13,018 bases of DNA from NCBI GenBank assembly GCA_944390305.1, contig CALXPX010000027.1, positions 1-13,018 of the forward strand, given 5' to 3'. Made by a program: the position numbers and the translations under genes. This DNA comes from an uncultured Clostridia bacterium. GTDB taxonomy: Bacteria; Bacillota; Clostridia; TANB77; CAG-508. This document shows positions 1 to 7,612 of the stretch, one piece after another (position 1 is the stretch's first letter; the number at the start of each line of letters is the position of its first letter). The notes under the pieces are model-generated. The model was not told the DNA's origin. It ran no database searches and worked only from the letters and a program-made list of their open reading frames with translations.

Positions 1-127
1 TTTCGACAGTATATTTAGGATACTGTTTTTGTAATTCCTTGGCAGTTTTGTTAATTCTATATATAACTGTATTCACTCCTTGAGGATCAGTTATACTAAA
101 ATATTTACCTTGAAATTCCTCAGCCAT
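1..127 (-). CDS. Unidentified protein, N-terminal part only
   Basis: The reading frame starts with ATG at 127-125 and is still open at the window edge, so only about 42 residues are visible (MAEEFQGKYF then SITDPQGVNTV, ending near KYPKYTVE or similar). GAGGTG lies about five bases before the ATG and is a good ribosome binding site. A consensus promoter sits 40-70 bases upstream, which supports a real, well expressed gene. The visible part is hydrophilic, with no signal peptide or membrane segment. I do not recognise the family and propose no function. Confidence 0.6.
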   Translation of the reverse strand, partial: MAEEFQGKYFSITDPQGVNTVIYRINKTAKELQKQYPKYTVE

Positions 128-150
128 TTTGCACCTCTTTCTAAAATTTC

Positions 151-203
151 TCTTTAGTTGCTCTTTTATTATATAACATTTTAGATAATATGTCAACTAA
201 AGA
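151..203. repeat. Perfect 10-bp inverted repeat bracketing a promoter
   Basis: TCTTTAGTTG at 151-160 is the exact reverse complement of CAACTAAAGA at 194-203. The second arm overlaps the -35 box of the promoter at 168-196 and the first arm lies just downstream of the predicted start point. The arm centres are 43 bp apart, about four helical turns. The placement suits a pair of repressor sites, but no regulator is identified. Confidence 0.6.
168..196 (-). promoter_or_regulatory. Consensus sigma-A promoter for the gene at 1-127
   Basis: Read on the minus strand there is a perfect TTGACA (196-191), a 17-base spacer and a perfect TATAAT (173-168). Transcription would start near 161, giving a leader of about 34 bases to the ATG at 127. 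The promoter lies in the gap after dnaJ, so the partial gene need not depend on dnaJ read-through. Confidence 0.8.
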
Positions 204-208
204 TATTT

Positions 209-1108
209 TCATTTATTTACTACTACTTTTGTATCACAATTTTGTAATTCTTTTAATTTTTTATATAATTTTTCTTCTTCTATTGATAATTTTTTAGGAA
301 CTACTATTTTAGTAATTATATAGAAATTTCCTCTTAACCCTCTTCCTATTTTATATCCTTTTCCTTTAATAGTAAATCTTTCTCCACTTTGTGTACCTTT
401 TGGAATAATTAATGAAACCTCTCCATCAATGCTTTCTACTGTAAGTTTAGTTCCTAAAGCCGCTTCCCACGGAGTTATATTTACTTCTTTATATATATCT
501 GCTCCATTAAGTTTAAATTCTTTAGAATCTTTTATAAAAATTCTAACTAAAAGATCACCATTCTTTCCTCCATTTTTTCCAGGTTTTCCTTGTCCAACAA
601 ATCTAATTCTGTCTTCATTTTGAATCCCTGCTGGAATATCTAAAGAAAAAGTTCTTGTTTTTCCATCAACAGCAAGTAATTTTAATTTTTTCTTTGTCCC
701 ATTAAAAGCCTCTATAATGCTTATGTCTACTTCTGTTTCTATATTCTCGCCTTTTAATGTAAGCCTTTTTTCTTCAACATTTTTCTTTTTAATAGGATTA
801 ATTCCAAAAAATATAGACATTAGTTTTTCTTTAAAAGTCTTTTTCTCTTCAGTTTCCTTTTCCTGAATTTTTCTCTTTCTTTCTGTATATATAAACCAAC
901 TTCTGTCATATTTTTTTCTCGTCTTTGAATCAGATAAAATTTTATATGCTTCGTTTACTTCTTTAAATTTCTCTTCTGAATATGAGTCCCCCATATTAAT
1001 ATCTGGATGATATTTCTTTGCTTGTTCTCTATATGCTAATTTTATCTCATCTAATGAGACTTTATTTGTTTCTAATCCTAGTATTTTATAGTAATCCTTA
1101 AAACTCAT
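209..1108 (-). CDS. Class-B (zinc-finger-less) DnaJ/CbpA-type co-chaperone
   Basis: A J-domain protein that would stimulate the ATPase of an Hsp70 (DnaK) and deliver unfolded clients to it in the cytoplasm. Residues 4-70 form the J domain with the diagnostic HPD at 34-36. Residues about 72-120 are a strongly charged Lys/Glu linker in place of the usual Gly/Phe-rich segment. Residues about 122-275 are the two beta-barrel substrate-binding halves of DnaJ_C (for example DIPAGIQNEDRIRFVGQGKPG and IIPKGTQSGERF). There are no CxxCxGxG zinc repeats, so this is a CbpA/class-B protein and not canonical DnaJ. At 299 residues it matches that class. GGAGG lies seven bases before the ATG. It is 47 bp downstream of yqeK in the same direction, with a possible promoter of its own between them. 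No dnaK or grpE is in the window. Confidence 0.88.
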   Translation of the reverse strand: MSFKDYYKILGLETNKVSLDEIKLAYREQAKKYHPDINMGDSYSEEKFKEVNEAYKILSDSKTRKKYDRSWFIYTERKRKIQEKETEEKKTFKEKLMSIFFGINPIKKKNVEEKRLTLKGENIETEVDISIIEAFNGTKKKLKLLAVDGKTRTFSLDIPAGIQNEDRIRFVGQGKPGKNGGKNGDLLVRIFIKDSKEFKLNGADIYKEVNITPWEAALGTKLTVESIDGEVSLIIPKGTQSGERFTIKGKGYKIGRGLRGNFYIITKIVVPKKLSIEEEKLYKKLKELQNCDTKVVVNK

Positions 1109-1137
1109 TTAACATCCTCCATAAAAATGGTAATTAT

Positions 1138-1146
1138 ATTATATCA
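1138..1146 (-). promoter_or_regulatory. Possible extended -10 promoter for the J-protein gene
   Basis: TGATATAAT (1146-1138 on the minus strand) is an extended -10 element (TGnTATAAT) in the gap between yqeK and the J-protein gene. I see no convincing -35 box at the correct distance. In such AT-rich sequence a chance match is possible. Confidence 0.4.
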
Positions 1147-1155
1147 CATATATTT

Positions 1156-1728
1156 TTAAATTTCACTAGTTAAAAGCAAATAATTTCTAGTTTTTATACT
1201 TTCTTCTAAAATCAAATTTTCCTTTCGAATATTAATTACTAATGTTTCATCTATATTCTTTATAATAGCTTTATCTATATTATTAAAAGCTAATTTTCTT
1301 AATTCTTCTATTCCATCATATTTTCTAGTTTCTTCTATTTTATCTGCTATAAATAATATTTTTTGGAGCATAGTCATATTCTCTTTACCTGTTGTATGAA
1401 TAGAAATTGCTGTACACATTTCATCATCAAAAGCATACCTTTTTTTGCACATATCTGCAGCTATTTTTCCATGAAGTATATCTACTATCTTTTTTTCTAT
1501 ATCTGTGCAATAAATATTGTTTTCTCTAATGTATTTTAATTTATCTTCATTAGATAATTCCTTAGCCATATCATGCATAAGCCCAATAGCTTTTAATTTA
1601 TCTACATTTACGTCATAAATATGTGCTAATTTTTCGCACATATTCATGACACCTACACTATGTAAATATCTTTGATTACTTAATATTTCTTTTAAATCTT
1701 TATTTAATTTATCTATATTTACTATCAT
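1156..1728 (-). CDS. yqeK: YqeK-type HD-domain Ap4A hydrolase (symmetrical)
   Basis: Predicted bis(5'-nucleosyl)-tetraphosphatase of the YqeK family, which splits Ap4A into two ADP and so controls this alarmone-like nucleotide. Numbered from the preferred start, the metal ligands of the HD fold are visible: His23 (in RYLHSVGV), HD at 52-53 (LMHDMAKE), His86 (ILHGKIAADM), His111 (SIHTTGKENM) and Asp129 (FIADKIEETRKY). HTTG followed by ADKIE is typical of YqeK. An in-frame ATG four codons upstream at 1740 overlaps the end of ddl. I prefer 1728 because GAGG sits six bases before it, giving a one-base gap to the ddl stop and a 190-residue protein. The gene is last in the murF-ddl-yqeK operon. In Bacillus yqeK neighbours nadD and rsfS, so the cell-wall setting is different here. 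Confidence 0.88.
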   Translation of the reverse strand: MIVNIDKLNKDLKEILSNQRYLHSVGVMNMCEKLAHIYDVNVDKLKAIGLMHDMAKELSNEDKLKYIRENNIYCTDIEKKIVDILHGKIAADMCKKRYAFDDEMCTAISIHTTGKENMTMLQKILFIADKIEETRKYDGIEELRKLAFNNIDKAIIKNIDETLVINIRKENLILEESIKTRNYLLLTSEI

Positions 1729-1729
1729 T

Positions 1730-2728
1730 TTATTCCTCATTTTCTTTTATTGCTAAATTTATTAATTTATCTAATAATTCTGAATATTTTAGTCCCTCAT
1801 AGCTCCATAATTTAGGATACATACTTATCTGTGTAAATCCTGGCATAGTATTTATTTCATTAAGATATACTTTGTCTGTTTTGTCTTGTATAAAGAAATC
1901 TACTCTTGCTAAACCTCTGCAATCTGTAGCTTTAAATGCTTTAATAGCTATTCTTTTTATTTCATTTATCTTTTCATTAGATAAACCTGCTGGTATTTTT
2001 ATTTTAGATTCTTTATTATTATATTTTGCATTGTATGAATAAAATTCTTCAGCTGATAATATTTCTCCTACTGTCGAAGCTTTAGGCTTTTCATTTCCTA
2101 AAACTGCACATTCTACTTCTTTACCATTAATTGCTTCTTCTATTAAAACCTTTTTATCATATATAGATGCATTCATAATTGCTTCTATGAGTTTTGGACC
2201 ATTTTCTGCTTTTGTTACTCCTACAGAAGAACCCGAATTTGATGGTTTTACAAATACAGGGAATTTAAGCTTTTCCTCTACCAAATTTATAATTTCATCA
2301 TTTTGTAATTCTATTTCTTCAAATTCATCATTTACATATATATTTTCATTTTTTATATAAATATATTTTGACTGATTAATATTTGCTTTATTTAATATGC
2401 ATTTTGTATATATTTTATCCATACAAATACTAGAAGATAAAACGTTACATCCTACATATGGGATTTTAAGAATTTCTAACATACCTTGAATAGTGCCATC
2501 TTCTCCATATAATCCATGAAGAACAGGAAATACCACATCCATTTTTTTCAAAGTCCCGACTATATCTTTAACTGTCTTCCCCTTTATACTAAAGCTAGCA
2601 TCCTTTCCCATAAAGATTGGATATATATCATATTTTTTGCTATCTAAGTTATCAATTACATTTTTCCCAGAAACTTTAGATACCTCATGCTCTGAGGACA
2701 TTCCTCCATAAATAACTGCTACTTTCAT
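1730..2728 (-). CDS. ddl: D-alanine--D-alanine ligase
   Basis: ATP-grasp ligase that joins two D-alanines in the cytoplasm to make the dipeptide used by MurF. The N-terminal signature GGMSSEHEVS (8-17) contains the conserved Glu14. LHGLYGEDGTIQG (70-82) and VKPSNSGSSVGV (160-171) follow. The metal- and phosphate-binding end contains ARVDFF (274-279) and LNEINTMPGFTQISMYP (289-305). The omega loop reads EEFYSYNAKY (227-236); the Tyr and Lys here are features of true D-Ala-D-Ala enzymes, whereas Van-type D-Ala-D-Lac ligases have a different loop. The 332-residue length is normal. AGGAG stands before the ATG, 13 bp after the murF stop, so the two genes are translationally close neighbours doing consecutive reactions. 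Confidence 0.96.
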   Translation of the reverse strand: MKVAVIYGGMSSEHEVSKVSGKNVIDNLDSKKYDIYPIFMGKDASFSIKGKTVKDIVGTLKKMDVVFPVLHGLYGEDGTIQGMLEILKIPYVGCNVLSSSICMDKIYTKCILNKANINQSKYIYIKNENIYVNDEFEEIELQNDEIINLVEEKLKFPVFVKPSNSGSSVGVTKAENGPKLIEAIMNASIYDKKVLIEEAINGKEVECAVLGNEKPKASTVGEILSAEEFYSYNAKYNNKESKIKIPAGLSNEKINEIKRIAIKAFKATDCRGLARVDFFIQDKTDKVYLNEINTMPGFTQISMYPKLWSYEGLKYSELLDKLINLAIKENEE

Positions 2729-2741
2729 ATATTCTCTCTCC

Positions 2742-4073
2742 TCAAGATTTTAATTCATTTACAATTTCATTAAAGTGCATTCCATTAGATGCCTTAAATA
2801 AAATAGCATCATCCTTTGTCATTAACTCCTTGATTTTATTAGTAGCGTCCATATTTTTATCAAAAATATATTTTTCTTTAGCTTTTGACGTTTTTGCTAT
2901 ATATTTTGCTTCTTTTCCTACTGCTATTAATACATCAATGTTTGAATCTACTTCCATACCTACTTTTTCATGTAGTTCTTCAGAAAATTCTCCTAGTTCA
3001 AGCATATCCCCTAATACAGCTATTTTTCTTTTATCAGGAATATTTTTTAAATAGCAAATAGCAGCTTTCATAGAATCATAATTTGCATTATAGGTATCAT
3101 TAATAAGTATTGCTCCTATTTTAGATTTATCTATTTCCATTCTCTTTTTAGATAATTCTAATTTTTGAATTCCCAAAATGATTTTTTTTGTAGAAATATC
3201 AAATATTTTACCAACAGCAATACTACATAGGCTATTTAATATAAAATGTTCTCCTCCTACTGGTACAGTTACAAGTTCACCATCAAAATAAAATTCACTT
3301 TTATCTTCATATAATTTTATGTTTTTTGCCATATATTTACTATCATTTTTTATTCCATAAGTTATAATATTATATTTATCACTATTTTCTAATGCCCATT
3401 TATGGAGTAAATCATCATCATTATTTATAACTACTGTTTTTTCTACAAGTCCTTCTAAGATTTCAAGTTTTGCTTTTAATATATTTTCTCTTGATCCCAA
3501 ATTTCCTATATGTGCAGTTCCTATATTAGTAATAACTGCAACTGTTGGTTTTGCAATATTAGTAAGTTTTCTTAGCTCTCCAAAATGATTCATGCCCATT
3601 TCTACAACTAAAGCTTCTTCATCTTTTAAACTAAGAATAGTAAGTGGCAAACCAATTTCATTATTATAATTTCCTTTTGTTTTTAGCGTTTTATATTTTT
3701 GCTGTAATACAGATGCTACTAAATCTTTTGTGCTTGTTTTTCCAACACTACCTGTTATAGCAACAGTAGGTATATTGTATAAGCTTCTTTTATATGTGGC
3801 TATTTCTTGCATGGCTTTTAAAGTATCTTTTACTATTATAATAGTCACATTATCTTTTGTTTCAATTTCTTTACTTACAATACATATCTTCGCTCCATTT
3901 TTTATTGCATCTTGGCAAAAGTCATTACCATCAAATTTTTCTCCTTTTAATGCAATATATACATCTCCTTCTTTTATTTCTCTTGAATCTCTAATAAAGT
4001 TTATACATTCGTCTTCTTCATTACCACAAAGTAATTTTCCCTTTGTTACTTCTAAAATTTCTTTTACTTTCAT
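2742..4073 (-). CDS. murF: UDP-MurNAc-tripeptide--D-Ala-D-Ala ligase
   Basis: Last cytoplasmic step of the peptidoglycan monomer: ATP-dependent addition of D-Ala-D-Ala to UDP-MurNAc-tripeptide. The N-terminal Mur ligase domain (residues about 22-95, with IRDSREIKEGDVYIALKG) precedes the central ATPase domain with its P-loop TGSVGKTST (107-115), a MNHFGELRKL segment and NIGTAHIGNLGSRE. NDTYNANYDSM opens the C-terminal domain and matches the MurF form of this motif (usually NDTYNANPDSM). The length of 443 residues is typical. AGGTG lies eight bases upstream of the ATG. It is the first gene of the murF-ddl-yqeK unit and has its own promoter, separated from ypeB by a strong terminator. Confidence 0.96.
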   Translation of the reverse strand: MKVKEILEVTKGKLLCGNEEDECINFIRDSREIKEGDVYIALKGEKFDGNDFCQDAIKNGAKICIVSKEIETKDNVTIIIVKDTLKAMQEIATYKRSLYNIPTVAITGSVGKTSTKDLVASVLQQKYKTLKTKGNYNNEIGLPLTILSLKDEEALVVEMGMNHFGELRKLTNIAKPTVAVITNIGTAHIGNLGSRENILKAKLEILEGLVEKTVVINNDDDLLHKWALENSDKYNIITYGIKNDSKYMAKNIKLYEDKSEFYFDGELVTVPVGGEHFILNSLCSIAVGKIFDISTKKIILGIQKLELSKKRMEIDKSKIGAILINDTYNANYDSMKAAICYLKNIPDKRKIAVLGDMLELGEFSEELHEKVGMEVDSNIDVLIAVGKEAKYIAKTSKAKEKYIFDKNMDATNKIKELMTKDDAILFKASNGMHFNEIVNELKS

Positions 4074-4132
4074 TTTTATTCACCTAATTGTTTTTTTATT
4101 AGATAAATTATTATCCTAATACTTTCTTGTTA

Positions 4133-4161
4133 ATTATATGCTATATATATTCATTTTACAA
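4133..4161 (-). promoter_or_regulatory. Promoter of the murF-ddl-yqeK operon
   Basis: On the minus strand TTGTAA (4161-4156), a 17-base spacer and TATAAT (4138-4133) form a good sigma-A promoter. The expected start is near 4126, giving a leader of about 50 bases. That leader contains an imperfect hairpin at 4097-4121 (TATTA/TAATA plus GATAA/TTATC with one bulged base), for which I propose no function. Confidence 0.65.
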
Positions 4162-4178
4162 GTAAAAAATATAAAAAC

Positions 4179-4227
4179 AAAAGACAGTCATTTTTATTTA
4201 GAATTTATCTAAAAAATAACTGTCTTT
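4179..4227 (-). terminator. Intrinsic terminator of ypeB
   Basis: The minus-strand transcript folds into a long hairpin: AAAGACAGT pairs with ACTGTCTTT, and the arms continue inward through A/T pairs to TTTAGA/TCTAAA around a five-base loop. A T-rich tract (TTTTGTTTTT) follows. It begins only a few bases after the ypeB stop codon and insulates murF. Confidence 0.9.
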
Positions 4228-4231
4228 AATT

Positions 4232-5620
4232 TTATTCTGTTAAAGTTCCATCAGGAGTATTTATAATCATTAATATATCTTGTTCTTCACCAGTTTCGGC
4301 ATTAATATATACAATAAAATCATTTTCTCCTGTTTTTCCTTTAAATTCATAACATAAAACTTCACTATTCCATTCAGTAGGTATTACGGCTAGTCCTGAA
4401 GAATTAACTGCAAGCTTAGTATTTAGTTTTTCTTTTGCTTGTTCTGTTGTAATTTGTGGCTCTTTTAAATCTCTTTTATCTCTATGCGAATTTAAATATC
4501 CTGTAGATTCAAATCCCAAAATTTCTCCATTATCCAAAGCAATTTTTACTTTTATTAAATCAGGATACATAGTTATACCATCTTGCTCGTATGCATAATT
4601 TACAGTTAGAATCCCTCCTGTATTTAAATAATATGTTTCCTTCATATTTTTAAAACCTTTTTGTTCTAAAAAATCTTTTCCTTTTTTTACTGCATCTTCT
4701 GGCGAAATACTTTCATTTGCCATATTTCTATTAGAATTCATAGAAACAACATGTCCACCTTTTATTGATACAGATATATAAAATTCTTCATCATCTCCTA
4801 CTTTTGCATTAAAACTGTAACATTCTATATTTCCATTTTGAGACTGTCCATTAGAAGTAATATCTTCTATTTTATCATTTCCTATAAAATCTCTCGCTAT
4901 ATTTAAAGCTGCATTTTCATCTATCTCATCCCCAGTCAATCCCACTCTTTCAGGATTAGTCATATGCTCTGAAAAAGCTCCATCATAAATAAGTCCAGCA
5001 TACTGATGAAGTCCTTCTTCTAGGCTTCCAAAACTACTTTGAGATAAATTACTAGCTTCCGTTGATAAAGCATCTCCACCTTTTTTCTCTAATTCTCCCC
5101 ATTTAATATTTCCAGAATATAAGTCTACTTCTAATTGATTCAATGTATCTTTTAAATCTTTGCTATAATTATATAAATTTGTAAGATTGTCTAAATCTTC
5201 TTGAGATAACTCACTGCCACCAATTGCTTTATTAGCTAAAGAGTAACTATAATCTGCTGTTTGATTTAAAAATTTTTGTGTATTTTCTAGTTCCTGACTC
5301 CCAATTGGAAGTCTTGCTAAATAACTCTGAGCAAGAGTTGCATCTCTCCAAATATTAGTTAATGTTTCTGCCCCATGTTTAGAACTATTAGAAATAGTCG
5401 ATTTAGCTAGAAGTACTTGTGTTTGATTCACATATTCTACTAATTGATAAAAAGCATTATTGTATCCATTTTCAGCTAAGTTCCTATAATCTAATTGTTT
5501 TTTGAATATAACCGCTGCTAAAACTAATATAATTACTACAAGAGTAACTACTAAAGTAAGCATTTTTCTATCTCTAAGTCTATCTTTAAAATCATAAATT
5601 TTATTTTTAATCTTTCCCAT
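4232..5620 (-). CDS. ypeB: Spore germination protein YpeB
   Basis: In Bacillus YpeB is needed to localise and stabilise the spore cortex-lytic enzyme SleB at the inner spore membrane. One membrane segment lies at about residues 20-39, preceded by a basic cytoplasmic stretch. The following helical region resembles the B. subtilis protein (NAFYQLVEYVNQTQ, LTNIWRDATLAQ, ARLP, FLNQTADYSYSLA). The C-terminal half contains three PepSY-like repeats, beginning near residues 232, 305 and 393 (for example ENAALNIARDFIG, PEDAVKKGKDFLEQKG, TEQAKEKLNTKL). The 462-residue length fits the family. AGGAGG lies five bases before the ATG. No sleB is adjacent, although the two are usually an operon; here the upstream neighbour is a divergent glycosyltransferase. 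The gene supports the view that the organism makes spores. Confidence 0.92.
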   Translation of the reverse strand: MGKIKNKIYDFKDRLRDRKMLTLVVTLVVIILVLAAVIFKKQLDYRNLAENGYNNAFYQLVEYVNQTQVLLAKSTISNSSKHGAETLTNIWRDATLAQSYLARLPIGSQELENTQKFLNQTADYSYSLANKAIGGSELSQEDLDNLTNLYNYSKDLKDTLNQLEVDLYSGNIKWGELEKKGGDALSTEASNLSQSSFGSLEEGLHQYAGLIYDGAFSEHMTNPERVGLTGDEIDENAALNIARDFIGNDKIEDITSNGQSQNGNIECYSFNAKVGDDEEFYISVSIKGGHVVSMNSNRNMANESISPEDAVKKGKDFLEQKGFKNMKETYYLNTGGILTVNYAYEQDGITMYPDLIKVKIALDNGEILGFESTGYLNSHRDKRDLKEPQITTEQAKEKLNTKLAVNSSGLAVIPTEWNSEVLCYEFKGKTGENDFIVYINAETGEEQDILMIINTPDGTLTE

Positions 5621-5667
5621 TTTTTCCTCCTAAATGTATTTTTTACAAAATTTAATAAAATATACAA

Positions 5668-5696
5668 TTGATTTTATTCATATAATATGTTATAAA
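5668..5696 (+). promoter_or_regulatory. Candidate promoter of the glycosyltransferase gene
   Basis: TTGATT (5668-5673), a 17-base spacer and TATAAA (5691-5696) fit a sigma-A promoter, but transcription would begin very near the ribosome binding site AGAGGT at 5703-5708. A perfect TATAAT at 5681-5686 is an alternative -10 box with a poor -35. The 95-bp gap must also carry the divergent ypeB promoter, in which I recognise no clear sporulation-sigma consensus. Confidence 0.4.
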
Positions 5697-5715
5697 GATT
5701 TTAGAGGTAAATTTT

Positions 5716-6834
5716 ATGAAAATTTTAATTTTTTACGCAGCATATGGTGGAGGACATCTTTCTGCTGCAAGGTCAATAAAACAATATTTAGATGAAAATT
5801 ATAAAAATATGGAAACCGAATTAGTTGATTGTGTTAAATATATAAATAAAGGATTAGATAAAATAACAACTCTTGCATATAAAGAAATGGCAAAAAAAGC
5901 ACCATGGGCATGGGGTGAAATATATAATCATTCACAAAAAGGAACAATGTCACATATAAGTAATGGTGCAAATAAAATTATGTCTTTTAAATTATATAAA
6001 TTATTTGAAGATTTTAAACCTGATGTAGTTATTTCAACTCACCCATTTGGAAGTCAAATGACAGCATATTTAAAAAGTAAGGGAAAAACAAATTGCGTTT
6101 TAGCAAGTGTAATGACAGACTTTGCATCACATGATCAGTGGTTAGTAGGTCATGAATATATAGACCATATCTTTGTATCCCATGAGGGTATGAAAAAAGA
6201 AATTATTTCCAAAGGTGTTAAATCCTCAAAAGTGCATGCTACTGGAATTCCTCTTTCTAACAGGTTTCTAGAACATTTTAACAGAAAAGAAATAAAATCT
6301 TCTTTTGACCTAGATATTAATAAAAAAACAATTCTTTTTTTTGGTGGAGGAGAATTTGGTCTAGGTAAAGATAAAACATTAAAAATTTTAAAGGCCTTTA
6401 TAGATAATATTAACAATGAATATCAAATCATTGCTATATCTGGAAAAAACAAAAAAATGCAAGAAAAATTCGAAGAATTGGTTGGAGATAATCCTAACGT
6501 ACAAGTATATGGATTTACCAATGAAGTTCCTGAACTTATGAGTATATCTGATTTAGTAGTAACAAAGCCAGGAGGACTTACCATTACAGAAAGTTTAGCA
6601 TCTGGTCTTCCTATTGTTGTTATTAATCCAATTCCTGGCCAAGAAGTAGAAAATGCAGAATTTTTAGAAAAAAAAGGAGTTGCTGTTTGGATAAGAAAAA
6701 CAGAAGATCCAGAACAGGCAGTATCTGAACTTTTATCTAATCCAGAACAAATTAAGCACATGAAAATACGTTCAAAATTAATGGCAAAAAAACATTCAAC
6801 ACAAGATATTTGTAAAATCATAATGGAAAGTTAA
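5716..6834 (+). CDS. MGDG synthase/UgtP-family glycolipid glycosyltransferase
   Basis: Predicted membrane-associated GT28-family enzyme that transfers a sugar from a UDP-sugar to diacylglycerol, making glycolipids of the membrane and lipoteichoic acid anchors. The N-terminal MGDG-synthase domain starts at once with FYAAYGGGHLSAARSI (6-21), and contains STHPFGSQM (108-115) and VMTDFASHDQWLV (132-144). The C-terminal GT-B half has FFGGGEFGLGKD (208-219), GFTNEVPELMSISDLVVTKP (266-285) and GGLTITESLASGLPI (286-300), the nucleotide-sugar binding region. No signal peptide or true membrane helix is seen, as expected for a peripheral enzyme. The length of 372 residues is usual. AGAGGT precedes the ATG. 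The sugar (glucose or galactose) and the number of residues added cannot be read from the sequence, so I give no gene symbol. Confidence 0.88.
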   Translation: MKILIFYAAYGGGHLSAARSIKQYLDENYKNMETELVDCVKYINKGLDKITTLAYKEMAKKAPWAWGEIYNHSQKGTMSHISNGANKIMSFKLYKLFEDFKPDVVISTHPFGSQMTAYLKSKGKTNCVLASVMTDFASHDQWLVGHEYIDHIFVSHEGMKKEIISKGVKSSKVHATGIPLSNRFLEHFNRKEIKSSFDLDINKKTILFFGGGEFGLGKDKTLKILKAFIDNINNEYQIIAISGKNKKMQEKFEELVGDNPNVQVYGFTNEVPELMSISDLVVTKPGGLTITESLASGLPIVVINPIPGQEVENAEFLEKKGVAVWIRKTEDPEQAVSELLSNPEQIKHMKIRSKLMAKKHSTQDICKIIMES

Positions 6835-6861
6835 ATAATTAAACAATGTAATATAAAAAGA

Positions 6862-6894
6862 AAAAAGACCACGTTATCAAACTGTGGTCTTTTT
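6862..6894. terminator. Bidirectional intrinsic terminator
   Basis: AGACCAC (6866-6872) pairs with GTGGTCT (6884-6890), with a further GTT/AAC pairing inside. The arms are flanked by an A-run on the left and a T-run on the right, so it can end both the plus-strand glycosyltransferase transcript and the minus-strand dnaX-ybaB-recR transcript. The remaining 100 bp up to the recR stop show nothing else. Confidence 0.92.
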
Positions 6895-6994
6895 ATAATA
6901 TATATAAGTAATTTACATGTATAATCTTCTTTTTTATCTAATATATTTGCTATTTTTAATTAAAGACTCATTATTCTTAATATACATAAAGAAA

Positions 6995-7594
6995 TTATAA
7001 ATCTACTCTTCCTTCTAAGGCTTTTCCTAAAGTAAACTCATCTGTATATTCAATATCTCCTCCAACAGGTATACCATGTGCTATTCTTGTAACTTTAATT
7101 CCCATTGGTTTAATTAATTTAGCTATATACATTGATGTTGCTTCTCCTTCTACTCTTGGATTAGTAGCAAGTATTACTTCTTTTACTGTTCCATCCATTA
7201 ATCTAGAAAGTAGTTCTTTTATTTTTATATCATCAGGACCAATTCCATCCATTGGTGAAATTGAGCCATGTAATACATGATATAATCCCTTAAATTCATG
7301 TGTTTTTTCCATTGCAACTACATCTTTTACATCTTCAACCACGCAAATTTTACTTTGATCTCTAGATGCATTAGAGCAAATTGGACATGGATCTGTATCA
7401 GAAATGTTAAAGCATTTTGAACAAAATTTTAAATTACTTTTAGCATCTTGTATACTTTTTATAAATTCATTTGTCTCTTCATTACTAGCATTTAATATAT
7501 AAAATGCTAGCCTTATAGCTGTTTTTTCACCTATACTAGGTAATTTTTTAAATGCTTCTATTAATTTTTCTATTGATGGTGAATAATACGACAT
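6995..7594 (-). CDS. recR: Recombination protein RecR
   Basis: RecR acts with RecO (and RecF) to load RecA on gapped DNA during recombinational repair. An N-terminal helix-hairpin-helix (LPSIGEKTAIRLAFYIL, 18-34) is followed by a four-cysteine zinc finger (C58, C61, C70, C73) and a Toprim domain from about residue 82 with ICVVEDVKDV and its acidic residues E87/D88. The segments ATNPRVEGEATSMYIAKLI and RIAHGIPVGGDIEYTDE are also typical of RecR. At 199 residues it is full length. GAGG precedes the ATG by about nine bases. It is the last gene of the SRP RNA-dnaX-ybaB-recR unit, 18 bp after ybaB. Confidence 0.97.
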   Translation of the reverse strand: MSYYSPSIEKLIEAFKKLPSIGEKTAIRLAFYILNASNEETNEFIKSIQDAKSNLKFCSKCFNISDTDPCPICSNASRDQSKICVVEDVKDVVAMEKTHEFKGLYHVLHGSISPMDGIGPDDIKIKELLSRLMDGTVKEVILATNPRVEGEATSMYIAKLIKPMGIKVTRIAHGIPVGGDIEYTDEFTLGKALEGRVDL

Positions 7595-7612
7595 ATCTAT
7601 TTCCTCTAATTA

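Noticed and set aside
151..203. Terminator of the J-protein gene
   Set aside because: The arms are 33 bases apart with no T-run after them, and they coincide with a consensus promoter, so a regulatory role is more likely.
1729..1740. Upstream ATG at 1740 as start of yqeK
   Set aside because: It overlaps the end of ddl and has only a weak ribosome binding site, while the ATG at 1728 has GAGG at ideal spacing. It cannot be fully excluded.
1730..2728. Vancomycin-resistance type D-Ala-D-Lac ligase
   Set aside because: The omega loop with FYSYNAKY is that of D-Ala-D-Ala enzymes, the gene is paired with murF, and no vanH or vanX is nearby.
3730..4119. 129-residue plus-strand frame over the start of murF
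   Set aside because: Shadow of the murF coding sequence with no ribosome binding site or recognisable domain.
6150..6821. Two minus-strand frames inside the glycosyltransferase
   Set aside because: Antisense to a clearly conserved protein, Ser/Phe/Ile-rich shadows without start signals.
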